Shown here: in pieces, positions 8,783-17,293 of the stretch | Numbering within the stretch: position 1 is the stretch's first letter | Layout: every line of letters starts with the position of its first letter | Assembly: GCF_030411995.1 (NCBI RefSeq) | Contig: NZ_JASNRC010000007.1 | Span: 251,599-315,598, forward strand | From: Massilia sp. YIM B02769 | GTDB taxonomy: Bacteria; Pseudomonadota; Gammaproteobacteria; Burkholderiales; Burkholderiaceae_D | Length of the DNA stretch: 64,000 nucleotides | Direction: 5' to 3' | The notes under the pieces: model-generated | The model's database searches: none | The model's input: only the letters and a program-made list of their open reading frames with translations | What the model was told of the DNA's origin: nothing | Program-made: the position numbers and the translations under genes

Positions 8783-10117
8783 ATGATGAAACCGATTTCA
8801 GTATCAGCCGAGCAGTTTCCACCTGATTTTGCCTGGGGCACGGCCACCAGTGCCTTCCAGATCGAAGGCGCCTCGAACGCCGACGGCAAGGGCCCCTCCA
8901 TTTGGGACAGCTTCTGTACCCGGCCCGGCGCCATCAAGGATGGCAGCGACGGCAAGGTCGCCTGCGACCATTACCACCGTTACCGCGAGGACGTCGAGCT
9001 GCTCGCCGGCCTGAACGTGGACGCCTACCGTTTCTCGATGGCCTGGTCGCGCGTGCAGCCGGGTGGCAAGGGCGCCTGGAGCGAGGCCGGCTTCGGCTTC
9101 TACGACCGCCTGCTCGACGCCCTGGCCGAAAAGGATATCGCGGCTCACCTGACGCTCTACCACTGGGACTTGCCGCAAGCCCTGCAGGATGATGGCGGCT
9201 GGCTGAACCGCGACACGGCGCACCGCTTTGCCGACTATGCCTACGAGGTCAAGCGCCGCTTCGGCGACCGCATCGCGGCAATTGCCACCCATAACGAACC
9301 CTGGTGCACGGCGAATCTCGGCTATGGCAACGCCCAGTTCGCGCCCGGCGTGGTCGACCAGAAGCAGAGCGTGCAGGTTTCGCACCATCTGCTGGTGTCG
9401 CACGGCCTGGCGATGCAGGCGATGCGCGCCGCCGCCGGCTCGGCGCGCCTGGGTATCGTCCTGAACCAGTGGACCGCCGACCCGGCCACCGATTCCGAAG
9501 CGGATCGCGCCCTGGCCGAATGGGAATATGCCCGCTCGGTGCAATGGTTCATGGACCCGATCTTCAACAAACGCTATCCCGAGCTGGCCCTGCGTGCGCA
9601 TGGCGAGAATGCGCCGCAGGTGCAAGAAGGCGACTTCGACATCATCGCCCAGTCGCTCGATTTCCTCGGCTGTAACTATTACTTTCGCGCCTGGTGCAGC
9701 GCCGAGGACCCGCCGCGTCCGGCTCCGGCCCCGCTCGGCACCACGGACATGGACTGGGAGATCTATCCGCAAGGCTTGCCCGAACTGCTGCTGAAGCTGA
9801 AGGCCGAGTATCCGCTGCCGCCGCTGTACATCACCGAGAACGGGATGGCGCGCGCCGATGCGGTCGAGAACGGCAGCGTGCACGATCCCGAACGCATCGC
9901 CTTCGTGCAAAGCCACCTGGCGGCCCTGCTCGAGGCCATGCGCCAGGGCGTGGACGTGCGCGGCTACTTTCTCTGGAGCCTGCTGGACAACTTCGAGTGG
10001 AACTCGGGCTACAGCAAGCGCTTCGGCATCATCCACGTCGACTACGCCACCCAGCAGCGCACGCTCAAGGAAAGCGCGCTCTGGTACCGCGATTTCCTGG
10101 CGCGCCGCGCGCGCTGA
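8783..10117 (+). CDS. GH1 beta-glucosidase, cytoplasmic
   Basis: A 444-residue glycoside hydrolase family 1 enzyme, full length and without signal peptide. The acid/base Glu is E172 in THNEP and the nucleophile is E352 in YITENG. The N-terminal signature FAWGTATSAFQIEG and the C-terminal LLDNFEWNSGYSKRFG (aglycone and glycone binding) are also intact. It would hydrolyse cellobiose or other beta-glucosides to glucose in the cytoplasm. It lies 119 bp after the receptor gene and 16 bp before glucokinase, so glucose released here can be phosphorylated at once. A second ATG lies one codon later (8786). The substrate could also be a beta-galactoside or beta-fucoside, which GH1 enzymes often accept. 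Confidence 0.93.
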   Translation: MMKPISVSAEQFPPDFAWGTATSAFQIEGASNADGKGPSIWDSFCTRPGAIKDGSDGKVACDHYHRYREDVELLAGLNVDAYRFSMAWSRVQPGGKGAWSEAGFGFYDRLLDALAEKDIAAHLTLYHWDLPQALQDDGGWLNRDTAHRFADYAYEVKRRFGDRIAAIATHNEPWCTANLGYGNAQFAPGVVDQKQSVQVSHHLLVSHGLAMQAMRAAAGSARLGIVLNQWTADPATDSEADRALAEWEYARSVQWFMDPIFNKRYPELALRAHGENAPQVQEGDFDIIAQSLDFLGCNYYFRAWCSAEDPPRPAPAPLGTTDMDWEIYPQGLPELLLKLKAEYPLPPLYITENGMARADAVENGSVHDPERIAFVQSHLAALLEAMRQGVDVRGYFLWSLLDNFEWNSGYSKRFGIIHVDYATQQRTLKESALWYRDFLARRAR

Positions 10118-10133
10118 CAGCAAAGGAGACAGC

Positions 10134-11198
10134 ATGCACCCCGCTTTCTATCCCGATGGCCCGCGCCTGCTGGCCGACATCGGCGGCACCAATGCCCGCT
10201 TCGCACTGGAACGCGCACCTGGGCAGCTCAGCGCCGTGCGCACCCTCGCCTGCGACGCCTATCCGCGTTTCGAAGACGCCGTGTCCGCCTACCTGGCAAG
10301 TGTCGGCATCGCGGTTCAGCACGCGGCGATCGCGATCGCCAATCCGGTCGACGGCGATGCCGTCCGCATGACCAACCACCACTGGGCCTTCTCGACCGCG
10401 GGTGCGGCGCACGAGCTGGGACTGGAGACGCTGCTGGTGGTGAACGATTTCACGGCGCTGGCGATGTCGCTCCCCGGTCTGATGCCTGCGGATCTGGTGA
10501 AGGTCGGTGGCGGCGCGACGCGGCCGGGGGCGGCGATCGGGCTGGTTGGCGCCGGCACCGGGCTTGGCGTGTCCGGCCTGGTGCCGAACGGGGCTGGCGG
10601 CTGGACGCCGCTCCAGAGCGAGGGCGGGCATGTGGCTTTTTCTCCGGCGGACGAGCGCGAAGTGGCGGTCCTGCGCCATTGCTGGGAGCGCTACAGCCAC
10701 GTGTCGGCCGAGCGCCTGGTGTCGGGGCCGGGCCTGGCCTTGATCCGGGAAGCGCTGGCGGCGCGCCAGGGCCTGGTGTTCGAGACCCTGGAGCCGGCCG
10801 GGATCGTGGCCCGTGGCCTGGCCGGCGACGATCCCTTGTGCCTGGAAACGCTGGAATGCTTTGCCGGCATGCTCGGTACGGTGGCCGCCAACCTGGCGGT
10901 GACCCTGGGGGCGCGCGGCGGCATCTACATCGGTGGCGGTGTGGTGCCGCGCCTGGGCGAGTGGTTCGCGCGCTCGCCGTTTCGCGCCCGCTTCGAGCAC
11001 AAGGGCCGCTTCAGCGACTTCACGGCGGCGATTCCGACCCTGTTGATCACGGCGCCCTGTCCGGCGCTGCTGGGCGCGGGGCGGATGCTGGGCGATCATC
11101 TGGGCGATCATCTGGGCGAGCGCGCGGGTGCGCATGCGCTTGCGACAGCGCCGGCGCCAATGCCTGTCACCCGGGAGCGCGAACATGCGCACTGCTGA
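10134..11198 (+). CDS. glk: Glucokinase (ROK-independent, bacterial Glk type)
   Basis: A 354-residue enzyme starting at ATG 10134 behind AAAGGAG. It phosphorylates glucose to glucose-6-phosphate with ATP. The phosphate-1 loop LLADIGGTNARF lies at residues 11-22, the sugar-binding region VNDFTALAMSLPGL near residue 105, a second ATP loop GLVGAGTGLGVSG near 140, the conserved SEGGHVAFSP near 165 and the C-terminal GGIYIGGGV near 265. The C-terminal 40 residues include a duplicated GDHLGDHLGE and a His/Ala/Pro tail beyond the usual family length. The gene overlaps the downstream transporter by 14 bp. Its place after a beta-glucosidase gives a dedicated route for glucose derived from oligosaccharides. 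Confidence 0.92.
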   Translation: MHPAFYPDGPRLLADIGGTNARFALERAPGQLSAVRTLACDAYPRFEDAVSAYLASVGIAVQHAAIAIANPVDGDAVRMTNHHWAFSTAGAAHELGLETLLVVNDFTALAMSLPGLMPADLVKVGGGATRPGAAIGLVGAGTGLGVSGLVPNGAGGWTPLQSEGGHVAFSPADEREVAVLRHCWERYSHVSAERLVSGPGLALIREALAARQGLVFETLEPAGIVARGLAGDDPLCLETLECFAGMLGTVAANLAVTLGARGGIYIGGGVVPRLGEWFARSPFRARFEHKGRFSDFTAAIPTLLITAPCPALLGAGRMLGDHLGDHLGERAGAHALATAPAPMPVTREREHAHC

Positions 11199-12525
11199 CC
11201 GCCTGCGCTCGCCGCTGCTCTGGGTTCCCACCGGCTATTTCACGATGGCCCTGGGCTATGTGATGCTGACCAGCGTCACCGCCATCATGTTCAAGAACCT
11301 GGGCATGGACAACGGCACGGCCGCCCAGTATTCCAGCCTGCTGATCCTGGCCTACACCGTCAAGCCGCTGTTCGCGCCCTTCGTCGAGATGTACCGGACC
11401 AAGAAATTCTTCGTGCTCTGGGCCCAGGTGCTGATCGGCGCCGGGTTTGCCGGCGTGGCGCTGGCGATGTCGCTGCCTGGCTACATGACGGTGCTGATGG
11501 CGGTCTTCTTCGGCTTGTCCTTCATCGGCGCGACCCAGGACATCGCCAGCGACGGCGTGTACGTTACCTCGCTCGATACCCGCACCCAGTCGCTGTACTG
11601 CGGGCTGCAAAGCCTGTCGTGGAACGTGGGGCCGATCGTGGCCGCCGGCGGCATGGTGTATCTCAGCGGCTACCTGCATACCCGGGTCTTCGGGCACGAC
11701 CCCAGGGTCTTCGGCCCCGACTGGATCGACGCCTGGCGCCTGATCTTCGTGCTGGTCGGCGCGGTGATGCTGGCAATGGCCGCCTGGCATGCGCGCACCA
11801 TGCCCGATGGCGCACGCGCCGCCGATACCCCGGCCAGCATGCGCGATGCCGGCCGCATCCTGTTCGATGCCTTTGTCACCCTGTTCCAGAAGCGCGGCAT
11901 CTGGCGCATGCTGGCCTTCGCTTTTCTTTTCCGCCTGAGCATAGGGCTGCTGGAAAAGATCGGTCCCTTTTTCATGGTCGACCCGGCCTCGAAAGGCGGC
12001 CTCGGCCTGTCGAACGAGATGCTGGGCCTGGTCTACGGCACCTATGGACTGGCGGCGGTGTTGCTCGGTTCGCTGCTGGGCGGCTGGTATGTGGCGCGGC
12101 GCGGCCTGAAGGCGACCCTGTTCGTGCTCTGCTGCGCGGTGAACATTCCGAATATCACCTTCCTGCTGATGAGCATTTACCTGCCGAGTTCGCTGGTGCT
12201 GATCACGGCCGGGGTCGTCATCGAGAAGTTCTTCTTCGGCTTCGGCGCGGTCGGCTTCATGATCTATCTGATGCAGCAGCTGGCGCCGGGCAAGTACACG
12301 ACGACCCATTACGCCTTCGGCACCGGCGTGATGGGGTTGTGCGGGCTGGTGACGGGCGTGGTCAGCGGCCACCTGCAGGAGTGGCTCGGCTATGTGCACT
12401 ATTTCGTCTTCGTGATGGTGGCGACGATTCCTTCCTTCCTCGCTACCTGGTTCGCGCCTTTCTATCACGACGACGGACTGGCCGCGTCCGGCTCCGCGGC
12501 GGACGGCAAGGCGGTGCCCGCATGA
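11185..12525 (+). CDS. AmpG-like MFS transporter, probable oligosaccharide/cellobiose importer
   Basis: A 446-residue inner-membrane protein with about twelve hydrophobic segments. The start ATG 11185 has GGGAG upstream and overlaps the end of glk. The segment GATQDIASDGVYV matches the conserved ATQDIA motif of the AmpG muropeptide permease branch of the MFS, and LLGGWYVARRGLK looks like an MFS inter-helix loop. In polysaccharide loci of Gram-negative bacteria such AmpG relatives carry disaccharides or oligosaccharides from the periplasm to the cytoplasm. Here it would link the TonB receptor and the periplasmic GH9 to the cytoplasmic GH1. A muropeptide role is possible but less likely in this operon. 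Its stop overlaps the GH9 start (ATGA). Confidence 0.85.
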   Translation: MRTADRLRSPLLWVPTGYFTMALGYVMLTSVTAIMFKNLGMDNGTAAQYSSLLILAYTVKPLFAPFVEMYRTKKFFVLWAQVLIGAGFAGVALAMSLPGYMTVLMAVFFGLSFIGATQDIASDGVYVTSLDTRTQSLYCGLQSLSWNVGPIVAAGGMVYLSGYLHTRVFGHDPRVFGPDWIDAWRLIFVLVGAVMLAMAAWHARTMPDGARAADTPASMRDAGRILFDAFVTLFQKRGIWRMLAFAFLFRLSIGLLEKIGPFFMVDPASKGGLGLSNEMLGLVYGTYGLAAVLLGSLLGGWYVARRGLKATLFVLCCAVNIPNITFLLMSIYLPSSLVLITAGVVIEKFFFGFGAVGFMIYLMQQLAPGKYTTTHYAFGTGVMGLCGLVTGVVSGHLQEWLGYVHYFVFVMVATIPSFLATWFAPFYHDDGLAASGSAADGKAVPA

Positions 12526-14744
12526 GGCCGCTCCTCGCGTTGCTGCTTCTCCTGTTGCTGCTGGCCGCCAGTGCCGCCGCTGCGCCGGCGTCCGCGCCGG
12601 TTCCGACCATCAAGTTGAACCAGCTCGGCTACCTGCCGCAGGCGAACAAGCTGGCGCTGGTGCCCGCAGGCGCCGGATCGACGTTCGAGGTACTGGCAAA
12701 CGACGGCGGCCGGGTTGTCCTGCGCGGTGAGCTGGGCCCTGCCGCTTCCTGGGCGCCGGCCGGGGACACGGTGCGCGTGGCCGATTTCAGCGCCGTGCAC
12801 CTGCCGGGCAGCTACCGCATCCGGGTGCCGGGCCAGCCGCTTTCGGATGTGTTCGCCATCCAGCCCGCAGCCTACCGCGAGGCCGGCAAGGCGGCATTGA
12901 AGGCGTTTTATTTCAATCGCAGCGGCACGGCCCTGGCTGCGCGCCACGCCGGCGCCTATGCGCGTCCGGCCGGCCACCCCGACGACCGGGTGCTGGTGCA
13001 CGCCTCGGCAGCCTCCGCCACGCGCCCGGCCGGGACGGTGATTGCGGCGGCCAAGGGCTGGTACGACGCCGGCGATTACAACAAGTACATCGCCAGCTCG
13101 GCCATTTCCACCTATACCTTGCTCGCAGCCTATGAGCATTTTCCCGCCTGGTTCGGCGGCCTCGACCTGAATATTCCCGAGTCCGGCGACGCGGTGCCGG
13201 ACATCCTCGACGAAGCCATGTGGAACCTGGAATGGATGCTGGCCATGCAGGACCCGGAGGACGGCGGCGTCTACCACAAGCTGACCAACCTGCGTTTCGA
13301 CGCCATGGTCCAGCCGCACGAGGCGATGCGCGAGCCGCGCTACGTGGTGGCGAAAAGCACCTCGGCCGCGCTCGGCTTTGCCGCGACCATGGCCACGGCC
13401 AGCCGCGTGCTCGCGGCCTACGACCAGCGCTGGCCGGGCCTGTCCGCCAGGATGCTGCTGGCGGCCGAGCGCGCCTGGGCCTGGGCGCAAGCCCACCCGA
13501 ACGTATTGTTCAAGAACCCGGCGGATGTGCTGACCGGAGAGTACGGCGACGCCCGCGTGGACGACGAGCTGGCCTGGGCTGCGGCCGAGCTCTACATCAC
13601 GACCGGCAAGGACAGCTACTACCAGGCGATGGCGCCGGAAACCGTGTCGGCAACGGTGCCGGCCTGGGACGACGTGCGCGGCCTGGCCTGGATGTCGCTG
13701 GCCCATCACCGCACACGCCTGAGTCCGATCGCCGACCAGGCCTTGATTGCCAGCCGCATCGATGGCCTGGCAGCGCGCCTGGCAAGCGAATGGCGCAGTT
13801 CCGGCTACCGGGTCGGCATGAAGGGCGCGGAGTTTGTCTGGGGCAGCAATGCGGTAATGCTGAACGGAGCCATGATGCTGGTCCAGGCCTATCGCCTGAA
13901 CGGCAGGCGCGACTACCTGGATGCGGCCCAGTCCGGCCTTGATTACGTGTTCGGACGCAACGCCCTCGGCCTGTCGTTCGTCACCGGTTTCGGCGCACGT
14001 ATGCCCCGCCATCCGCACCACCGGCCTTCGCTCGGCGACAAGGTCATGGCGCCGGTGCCGGGCTTCGTGGTCGGCGGGCCGCAGCCCTTCCAGCAGGACA
14101 AGGCCGAATGCCCGCCGTATCCGTCCAGCCTGCCGGCCCTGTCTTACCTCGACCATGCCTGCAGCTATGCCAGCAACGAAGTGGCGATCAACTGGAATGC
14201 GCCACTCGTGTACGTGCTGGGCGCGCTGTCGGCGCTGACGCCCGACCCAGGAAGCCATGCCATGACTGCGAAAAACCATACCCGCGAAGAATTGCTGCGC
14301 CAGGAAGCGGTGCTGCAGTTCGACAGCTTCGGCAACGAAGCGGCGCTCGCCATCGGCCTGAAGCTGGTGGAGCTGGCGCGTGCCGATGGCAAGGCGGTGG
14401 CGATCGAGATCCGCCGCAACGGCATGCTGCTGTTCGCCCATGGCATGCGCGGCACCACGCCTGATCACACCGACTGGATCCGGCGCAAGAGTAACCTGGC
14501 GAACCGTACCGGGCACAGCTCCTGGTTCGTGCATGCGGAGGTGAAGGCGAACGGCGGCGACATCGATGCCATGCCGACCTTCGACGTGCGCGAGTACGCG
14601 GCCCACGGCGGCGCCTTCCCGGTGGTCGTGCGCGGCACCGGGCAGGTGGGCACGATCACCGTCTCCGGCTTGCCTGGCGCCGAGGACCATGCACTGGTCG
14701 TGCGCGCCCTGCAGGATTATCTCGGCGTCGCCGGCGAGCTCTGA
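12522..14744 (+). CDS. GH9 glycoside hydrolase fused in frame to a C-terminal UPF0303 (HbpS-like) domain
   Basis: A 740-residue protein. A signal peptide (about 1-22, a run of Leu and Ala) is followed by an Ig-like domain (IKLNQLGYLPQANKLAL) and a GH9 catalytic domain to about residue 573. Key GH9 features are KGWYDAGDYNKY near 180 (Asp pair of the base), the PRHPHHRPS signature near 495 and the proton donor E553 in SNEVAINWNAP. GH9 proteins normally end just after this. Here the frame runs on without a stop into MTAKNHTREE and about 160 residues typical of a whole UPF0303 protein (LKLVELARADGKAVAIEIRR ... DWIRRKSNL). An internal ATG at 14262, with AGGAAG nine bases upstream, could also make UPF0303 separately in the cytoplasm. 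The GH9 part probably degrades gluco-oligosaccharides in the periplasm. Confidence 0.88.
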   Translation: MRPLLALLLLLLLLAASAAAAPASAPVPTIKLNQLGYLPQANKLALVPAGAGSTFEVLANDGGRVVLRGELGPAASWAPAGDTVRVADFSAVHLPGSYRIRVPGQPLSDVFAIQPAAYREAGKAALKAFYFNRSGTALAARHAGAYARPAGHPDDRVLVHASAASATRPAGTVIAAAKGWYDAGDYNKYIASSAISTYTLLAAYEHFPAWFGGLDLNIPESGDAVPDILDEAMWNLEWMLAMQDPEDGGVYHKLTNLRFDAMVQPHEAMREPRYVVAKSTSAALGFAATMATASRVLAAYDQRWPGLSARMLLAAERAWAWAQAHPNVLFKNPADVLTGEYGDARVDDELAWAAAELYITTGKDSYYQAMAPETVSATVPAWDDVRGLAWMSLAHHRTRLSPIADQALIASRIDGLAARLASEWRSSGYRVGMKGAEFVWGSNAVMLNGAMMLVQAYRLNGRRDYLDAAQSGLDYVFGRNALGLSFVTGFGARMPRHPHHRPSLGDKVMAPVPGFVVGGPQPFQQDKAECPPYPSSLPALSYLDHACSYASNEVAINWNAPLVYVLGALSALTPDPGSHAMTAKNHTREELLRQEAVLQFDSFGNEAALAIGLKLVELARADGKAVAIEIRRNGMLLFAHGMRGTTPDHTDWIRRKSNLANRTGHSSWFVHAEVKANGGDIDAMPTFDVREYAAHGGAFPVVVRGTGQVGTITVSGLPGAEDHALVVRALQDYLGVAGEL

Positions 14745-14760
14745 CATCATGGGAAACGAC

Positions 14761-15870
14761 ATGATTCGTTGGGGCATCCTCGGCACCGGCGGCATCAGCC
14801 GCGCCTTTGCCCAGGCCCTGCGCGAGACGCCGGGTGCGCGGCTGGTGGCGGTCGGCTCGCGCAGCCTCGGGTCCGCCCGCGCGTTTGCCGAGGAATTCGG
14901 GGCGGCCGCCTACGGCTCCTACGAAGCGCTGGTGGCGGCGCCCGGGGTCGACATCGTCTACATCGGCACGCCGCACACGCTGCATGCGGAGAATACCCTG
15001 CTGGCGCTCGGCGCCGGCAAGGCCGTGCTGTGCGAGAAGCCCTTTGCCATGAACCTGCGCCAGGCGCGGCGGATGATCGGCCTGGCGCGCAGCCGCAGGC
15101 TGTTCCTGATGGAGGCGATGTGGACGCGCTTCATGCCGGCCCTGGCGGAAGTGCGGCGCCTGGTGGCGGACGGCGAGATTGGCGAGGTGGCCCTGGTGCA
15201 GGCGGACTTCGGGTTCGCCGCGACGCGCGACCCCGGGCACCGGGTCAATCAACGCGAACTCGGCGGCGGCGCCCTGCTCGACCTGGGCATTTATCCGCTG
15301 TCGATTGCCAGCGCGCTGCTTGGGCCGGTCGAGAGCGTGCAGGCCCAGGCCGTGATCGGCGACACCGGTGTCGACCTCGGCACCGGCTTCGTCATGCGGC
15401 ACCGGGGCGGGACCATGTCGGTGTCGAGCTGTTCGCTGCGCGCGCGCACGCCCTGCGAACTGCACATTGCCGGCTCGCTGGGCAGTATCCGCATGGACAG
15501 CATGTTTCATATGGCGGGTTCGCTGACGGTGACGGCGTCCGATGGCAGCAGCCGTGGTATTCCCACGCCTTTCCTGGGCAATGGCTACGTGCACGAAGCC
15601 CTTGCCGCCGGCGAGGCGCTGCGGGCCGGATGGATCGAGCATCCGCTGATGACCCACGACGACACGCTGGCCGGCATGCGCGTGCTGGACGAGATCCGCG
15701 CCCAGATCGGTTTGCGGTATCCATCCGATGAATTGCCCGATGCCTTGGCCGATGAGGTGGCAAATCCCTTGGCCGATGAGTTGGCAAATGGGTTGGCAAA
15801 TGCGTTGGCAAATGAGTCGGACGTCGAAAGGACACATGCGCCGTCGGATGCGCCGGCCGGGCGAAGGTAG
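14761..15870 (+). CDS. Gfo/Idh/MocA-family oxidoreductase
   Basis: A 369-residue NAD(P)-dependent dehydrogenase; start ATG 14761 follows GGGAA, with an alternative ATG at 14749. The N-terminal Rossmann fold begins WGILGTGGISRAF, and the EKP motif (LCEKPFAMN) near residue 97 provides the catalytic Lys. The C-terminal domain (ELGGGALLDLGIYPLSIA) is typical of trans-1,2-dihydrobenzene-1,2-diol dehydrogenase and sugar dehydrogenase members. It is the last gene of the sugar operon, 16 bp after GH9-UPF0303, so a sugar or sugar-derived substrate is likely, but which one cannot be told. The last 50 residues are an unusual repeat-derived tail (LADEVANPLADELANGL and similar) absent from typical family members. 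Confidence 0.87.
   Translation: MIRWGILGTGGISRAFAQALRETPGARLVAVGSRSLGSARAFAEEFGAAAYGSYEALVAAPGVDIVYIGTPHTLHAENTLLALGAGKAVLCEKPFAMNLRQARRMIGLARSRRLFLMEAMWTRFMPALAEVRRLVADGEIGEVALVQADFGFAATRDPGHRVNQRELGGGALLDLGIYPLSIASALLGPVESVQAQAVIGDTGVDLGTGFVMRHRGGTMSVSSCSLRARTPCELHIAGSLGSIRMDSMFHMAGSLTVTASDGSSRGIPTPFLGNGYVHEALAAGEALRAGWIEHPLMTHDDTLAGMRVLDEIRAQIGLRYPSDELPDALADEVANPLADELANGLANALANESDVERTHAPSDAPAGRR
15727..15816 (+). repeat. Short tandem repeats at the 3' end of the oxidoreductase gene
   Basis: Three adjacent 12-nt units (TTGGCAAATGGG and near copies) at 15781-15792, 15793-15804 and 15805-15816 follow two longer degenerate units containing TTGGCCGATGAG. They encode Leu-Ala-Asn/Asp-x steps in the protein tail. 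The unit length is a multiple of three, so copy-number change keeps the frame. This looks like slippage-born extension of the C-terminus. Confidence 0.75.
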
Positions 15871-15889
15871 CCGCGGCGCCGCGCAGTCG

Positions 15890-15907
15890 CCAGCCACCGG
15901 TGGCTGG
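15890..15907. terminator. Hairpin between convergent genes, possible bidirectional terminator
   Basis: An 18-nt perfect palindrome, CCAGCCACCGGTGGCTGG, flanked by further complementary GC-rich sequence (GCCGCGC ... GCGCGGC). It lies between the stops of the oxidoreductase and the recombinase. No T-run follows on either strand, so it is either a weak terminator or a structural barrier to read-through. Confidence 0.45.
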
Positions 15908-15929
15908 ACGCGCGGCCGGCACTGTCGCC

Positions 15930-17174
15930 TCAGTCGGCCGGCTCGTCCCGGCCGGGCAGGTCGCCACCCTTGTCCGCACGCCTGTCGTCGTCCTTGTCGC
16001 CTCCCTTGGCGCCACGCCTGGCGCCTTCCACCGACGCGATGATCTCGTCGTGCCGTTCGTGATCGGTCTTGTGCAGGTAACCCGCCGTGGTGGCGATGTT
16101 GGCGTGGCCGGCCGTGTCCTGCAGGGTTTTCAGCTGCACCCCATTGTTGGCATGGTTGGTCAGCATGCTGTGGCGCAGCCAGTGTGCCGAAGCGTGGCGC
16201 AAGGTGGCTGCCATGTCGCTGTCGCCGGCGCGCGCCGCCTTCCCTGCCGCTTCGGCAAAGATGCCCTTCAGCGCTTCGGAAGCCGCCTCGTCGGTGAGAC
16301 GCGTGACTTCGCGGCTGCGGCTGGACAGCACCAGCGGCATGCGGTCGACGCGTGCCGTCTGCGGCGGCAAGCCGTAGGCTTCGCGGTAGCGCTGGAAGGC
16401 GGCCAGCATTTCTTCCGGCACCGGCAGGCGGCGCGGTTTGTTGCCCTTGCCGAGCACGTCGATCCACCAGCGCCCGCCGCCCTCGGTATAGATGGCGCCC
16501 ATGTTGGCGCTGACGATTTCGTTCAGGCGCGCGCCGGTATGGGCAAAGGCGATCAGCAGGAAGCGGTCGCGTTCGCGGCGCCGTTCGGCGGCGGGCGAAT
16601 CGGCCAGGCGATTCGACACCGTGTCGATGGCCAGGGCAATCGCCTCGGGCGTGAGGTAGCGCGTGATGCGGCTGGCAACGGGTGTGCGCACATTGCGCAC
16701 CAGCGCGCCGGGATTGCGGCGCAGGTAGCCGGTGTGCTCGGCAAAGGCGAGCAGCCCCTTGACCGCGATCATGGCCTGGCGCCGGCTGGGATCGGACAGC
16801 GGCCCTGTGAACGGGCGGTAGCGCGGATCGCTGCGCGGCCATTTGGTCTTCGAGATCCAGTCCGGCGGCGGGTTGCGCAGGAAATCCTTGTAGGCGTTCA
16901 GGTCGGCCACGTTCAGCTGGGACAGGGTTTTTTTCGCTTCTTCGCGGCACCAGGTGAGGAAGCGGTACAGTTCCTTTTGCGAATTGGCGATCGAGGCCGG
17001 CGTGAGTTCGCCGTTGGCGATGAACTCGCGCGCGATCTCGATGTCGGTTTGCGCCTCGGTAATCGGATCGTCCGCCACCCGGAACATCTTGACCCCGAGC
17101 CGCCCGCTGGGCGCGGCTGCGTCCTCCTCGATGGGAACGGTGGAGCCGAGGTCGATGGGAACGAACTTAGTCAT
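15930..17174 (-). CDS. Tyrosine site-specific recombinase/integrase with an SOS-type promoter
   Basis: A 414-residue XerC/D-like recombinase. An N-terminal SAM-like core-binding domain (about 55-155; NSQKELYRFLTWCREEA) precedes the catalytic domain with R216 (TGARLNEI), K246 or K243 (LGKGNKPR), H331 and R334 (HWLRHS), H357 (TAGHANIATT) and the nucleophile Y366 (AGYLHKT). All residues needed for strand exchange are present. The last 30 residues are Lys/Asp/Gly-rich. The start at 17174 lacks a good ribosome-binding site, and the predicted transcript leader is only about ten bases. No tRNA, attachment repeat or phage gene is visible next to it, so it looks like a chromosomal stand-alone recombinase and not part of a recent island. 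A LexA box overlaps its promoter. Confidence 0.88.
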   Translation of the reverse strand: MTKFVPIDLGSTVPIEEDAAAPSGRLGVKMFRVADDPITEAQTDIEIAREFIANGELTPASIANSQKELYRFLTWCREEAKKTLSQLNVADLNAYKDFLRNPPPDWISKTKWPRSDPRYRPFTGPLSDPSRRQAMIAVKGLLAFAEHTGYLRRNPGALVRNVRTPVASRITRYLTPEAIALAIDTVSNRLADSPAAERRRERDRFLLIAFAHTGARLNEIVSANMGAIYTEGGGRWWIDVLGKGNKPRRLPVPEEMLAAFQRYREAYGLPPQTARVDRMPLVLSSRSREVTRLTDEAASEALKGIFAEAAGKAARAGDSDMAATLRHASAHWLRHSMLTNHANNGVQLKTLQDTAGHANIATTAGYLHKTDHERHDEIIASVEGARRGAKGGDKDDDRRADKGGDLPGRDEPAD

Positions 17175-17189
17175 GTGAAGCAAGAGATA

Positions 17190-17219
17190 CTGTATAAAAA
17201 CACAGTATAGCATCTTCAA
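17190..17219 (-). promoter_or_regulatory. LexA (SOS) box overlapping the recombinase promoter
   Basis: CTGTATAAAAACACAG at 17190-17205 matches CTGT-N8-ACAG, and the flanks extend it to TACTGT...ACAGTA, the full LexA consensus of beta- and gammaproteobacteria. On the minus strand a -35 (TTGAAG, 17219-17214), a 17-bp spacer and a -10 (TATACA, 17196-17191) drive the recombinase. The LexA box covers the -10, so repression by LexA is expected. The box is about 90 bp upstream of pncA on the other strand. Confidence 0.75.
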
Positions 17220-17293
17220 CAAGCCTGGCGGTACCCCCTGCATGCCCGACGTGCTAACCTTGATTTGTGTACAAACCGCGAGGACCTGCTTAT

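Noticed and set aside
15930-17174. The recombinase as integrase of a genomic island
   Set aside because: No tRNA gene, attachment repeat or phage/conjugation gene lies beside it in the window.
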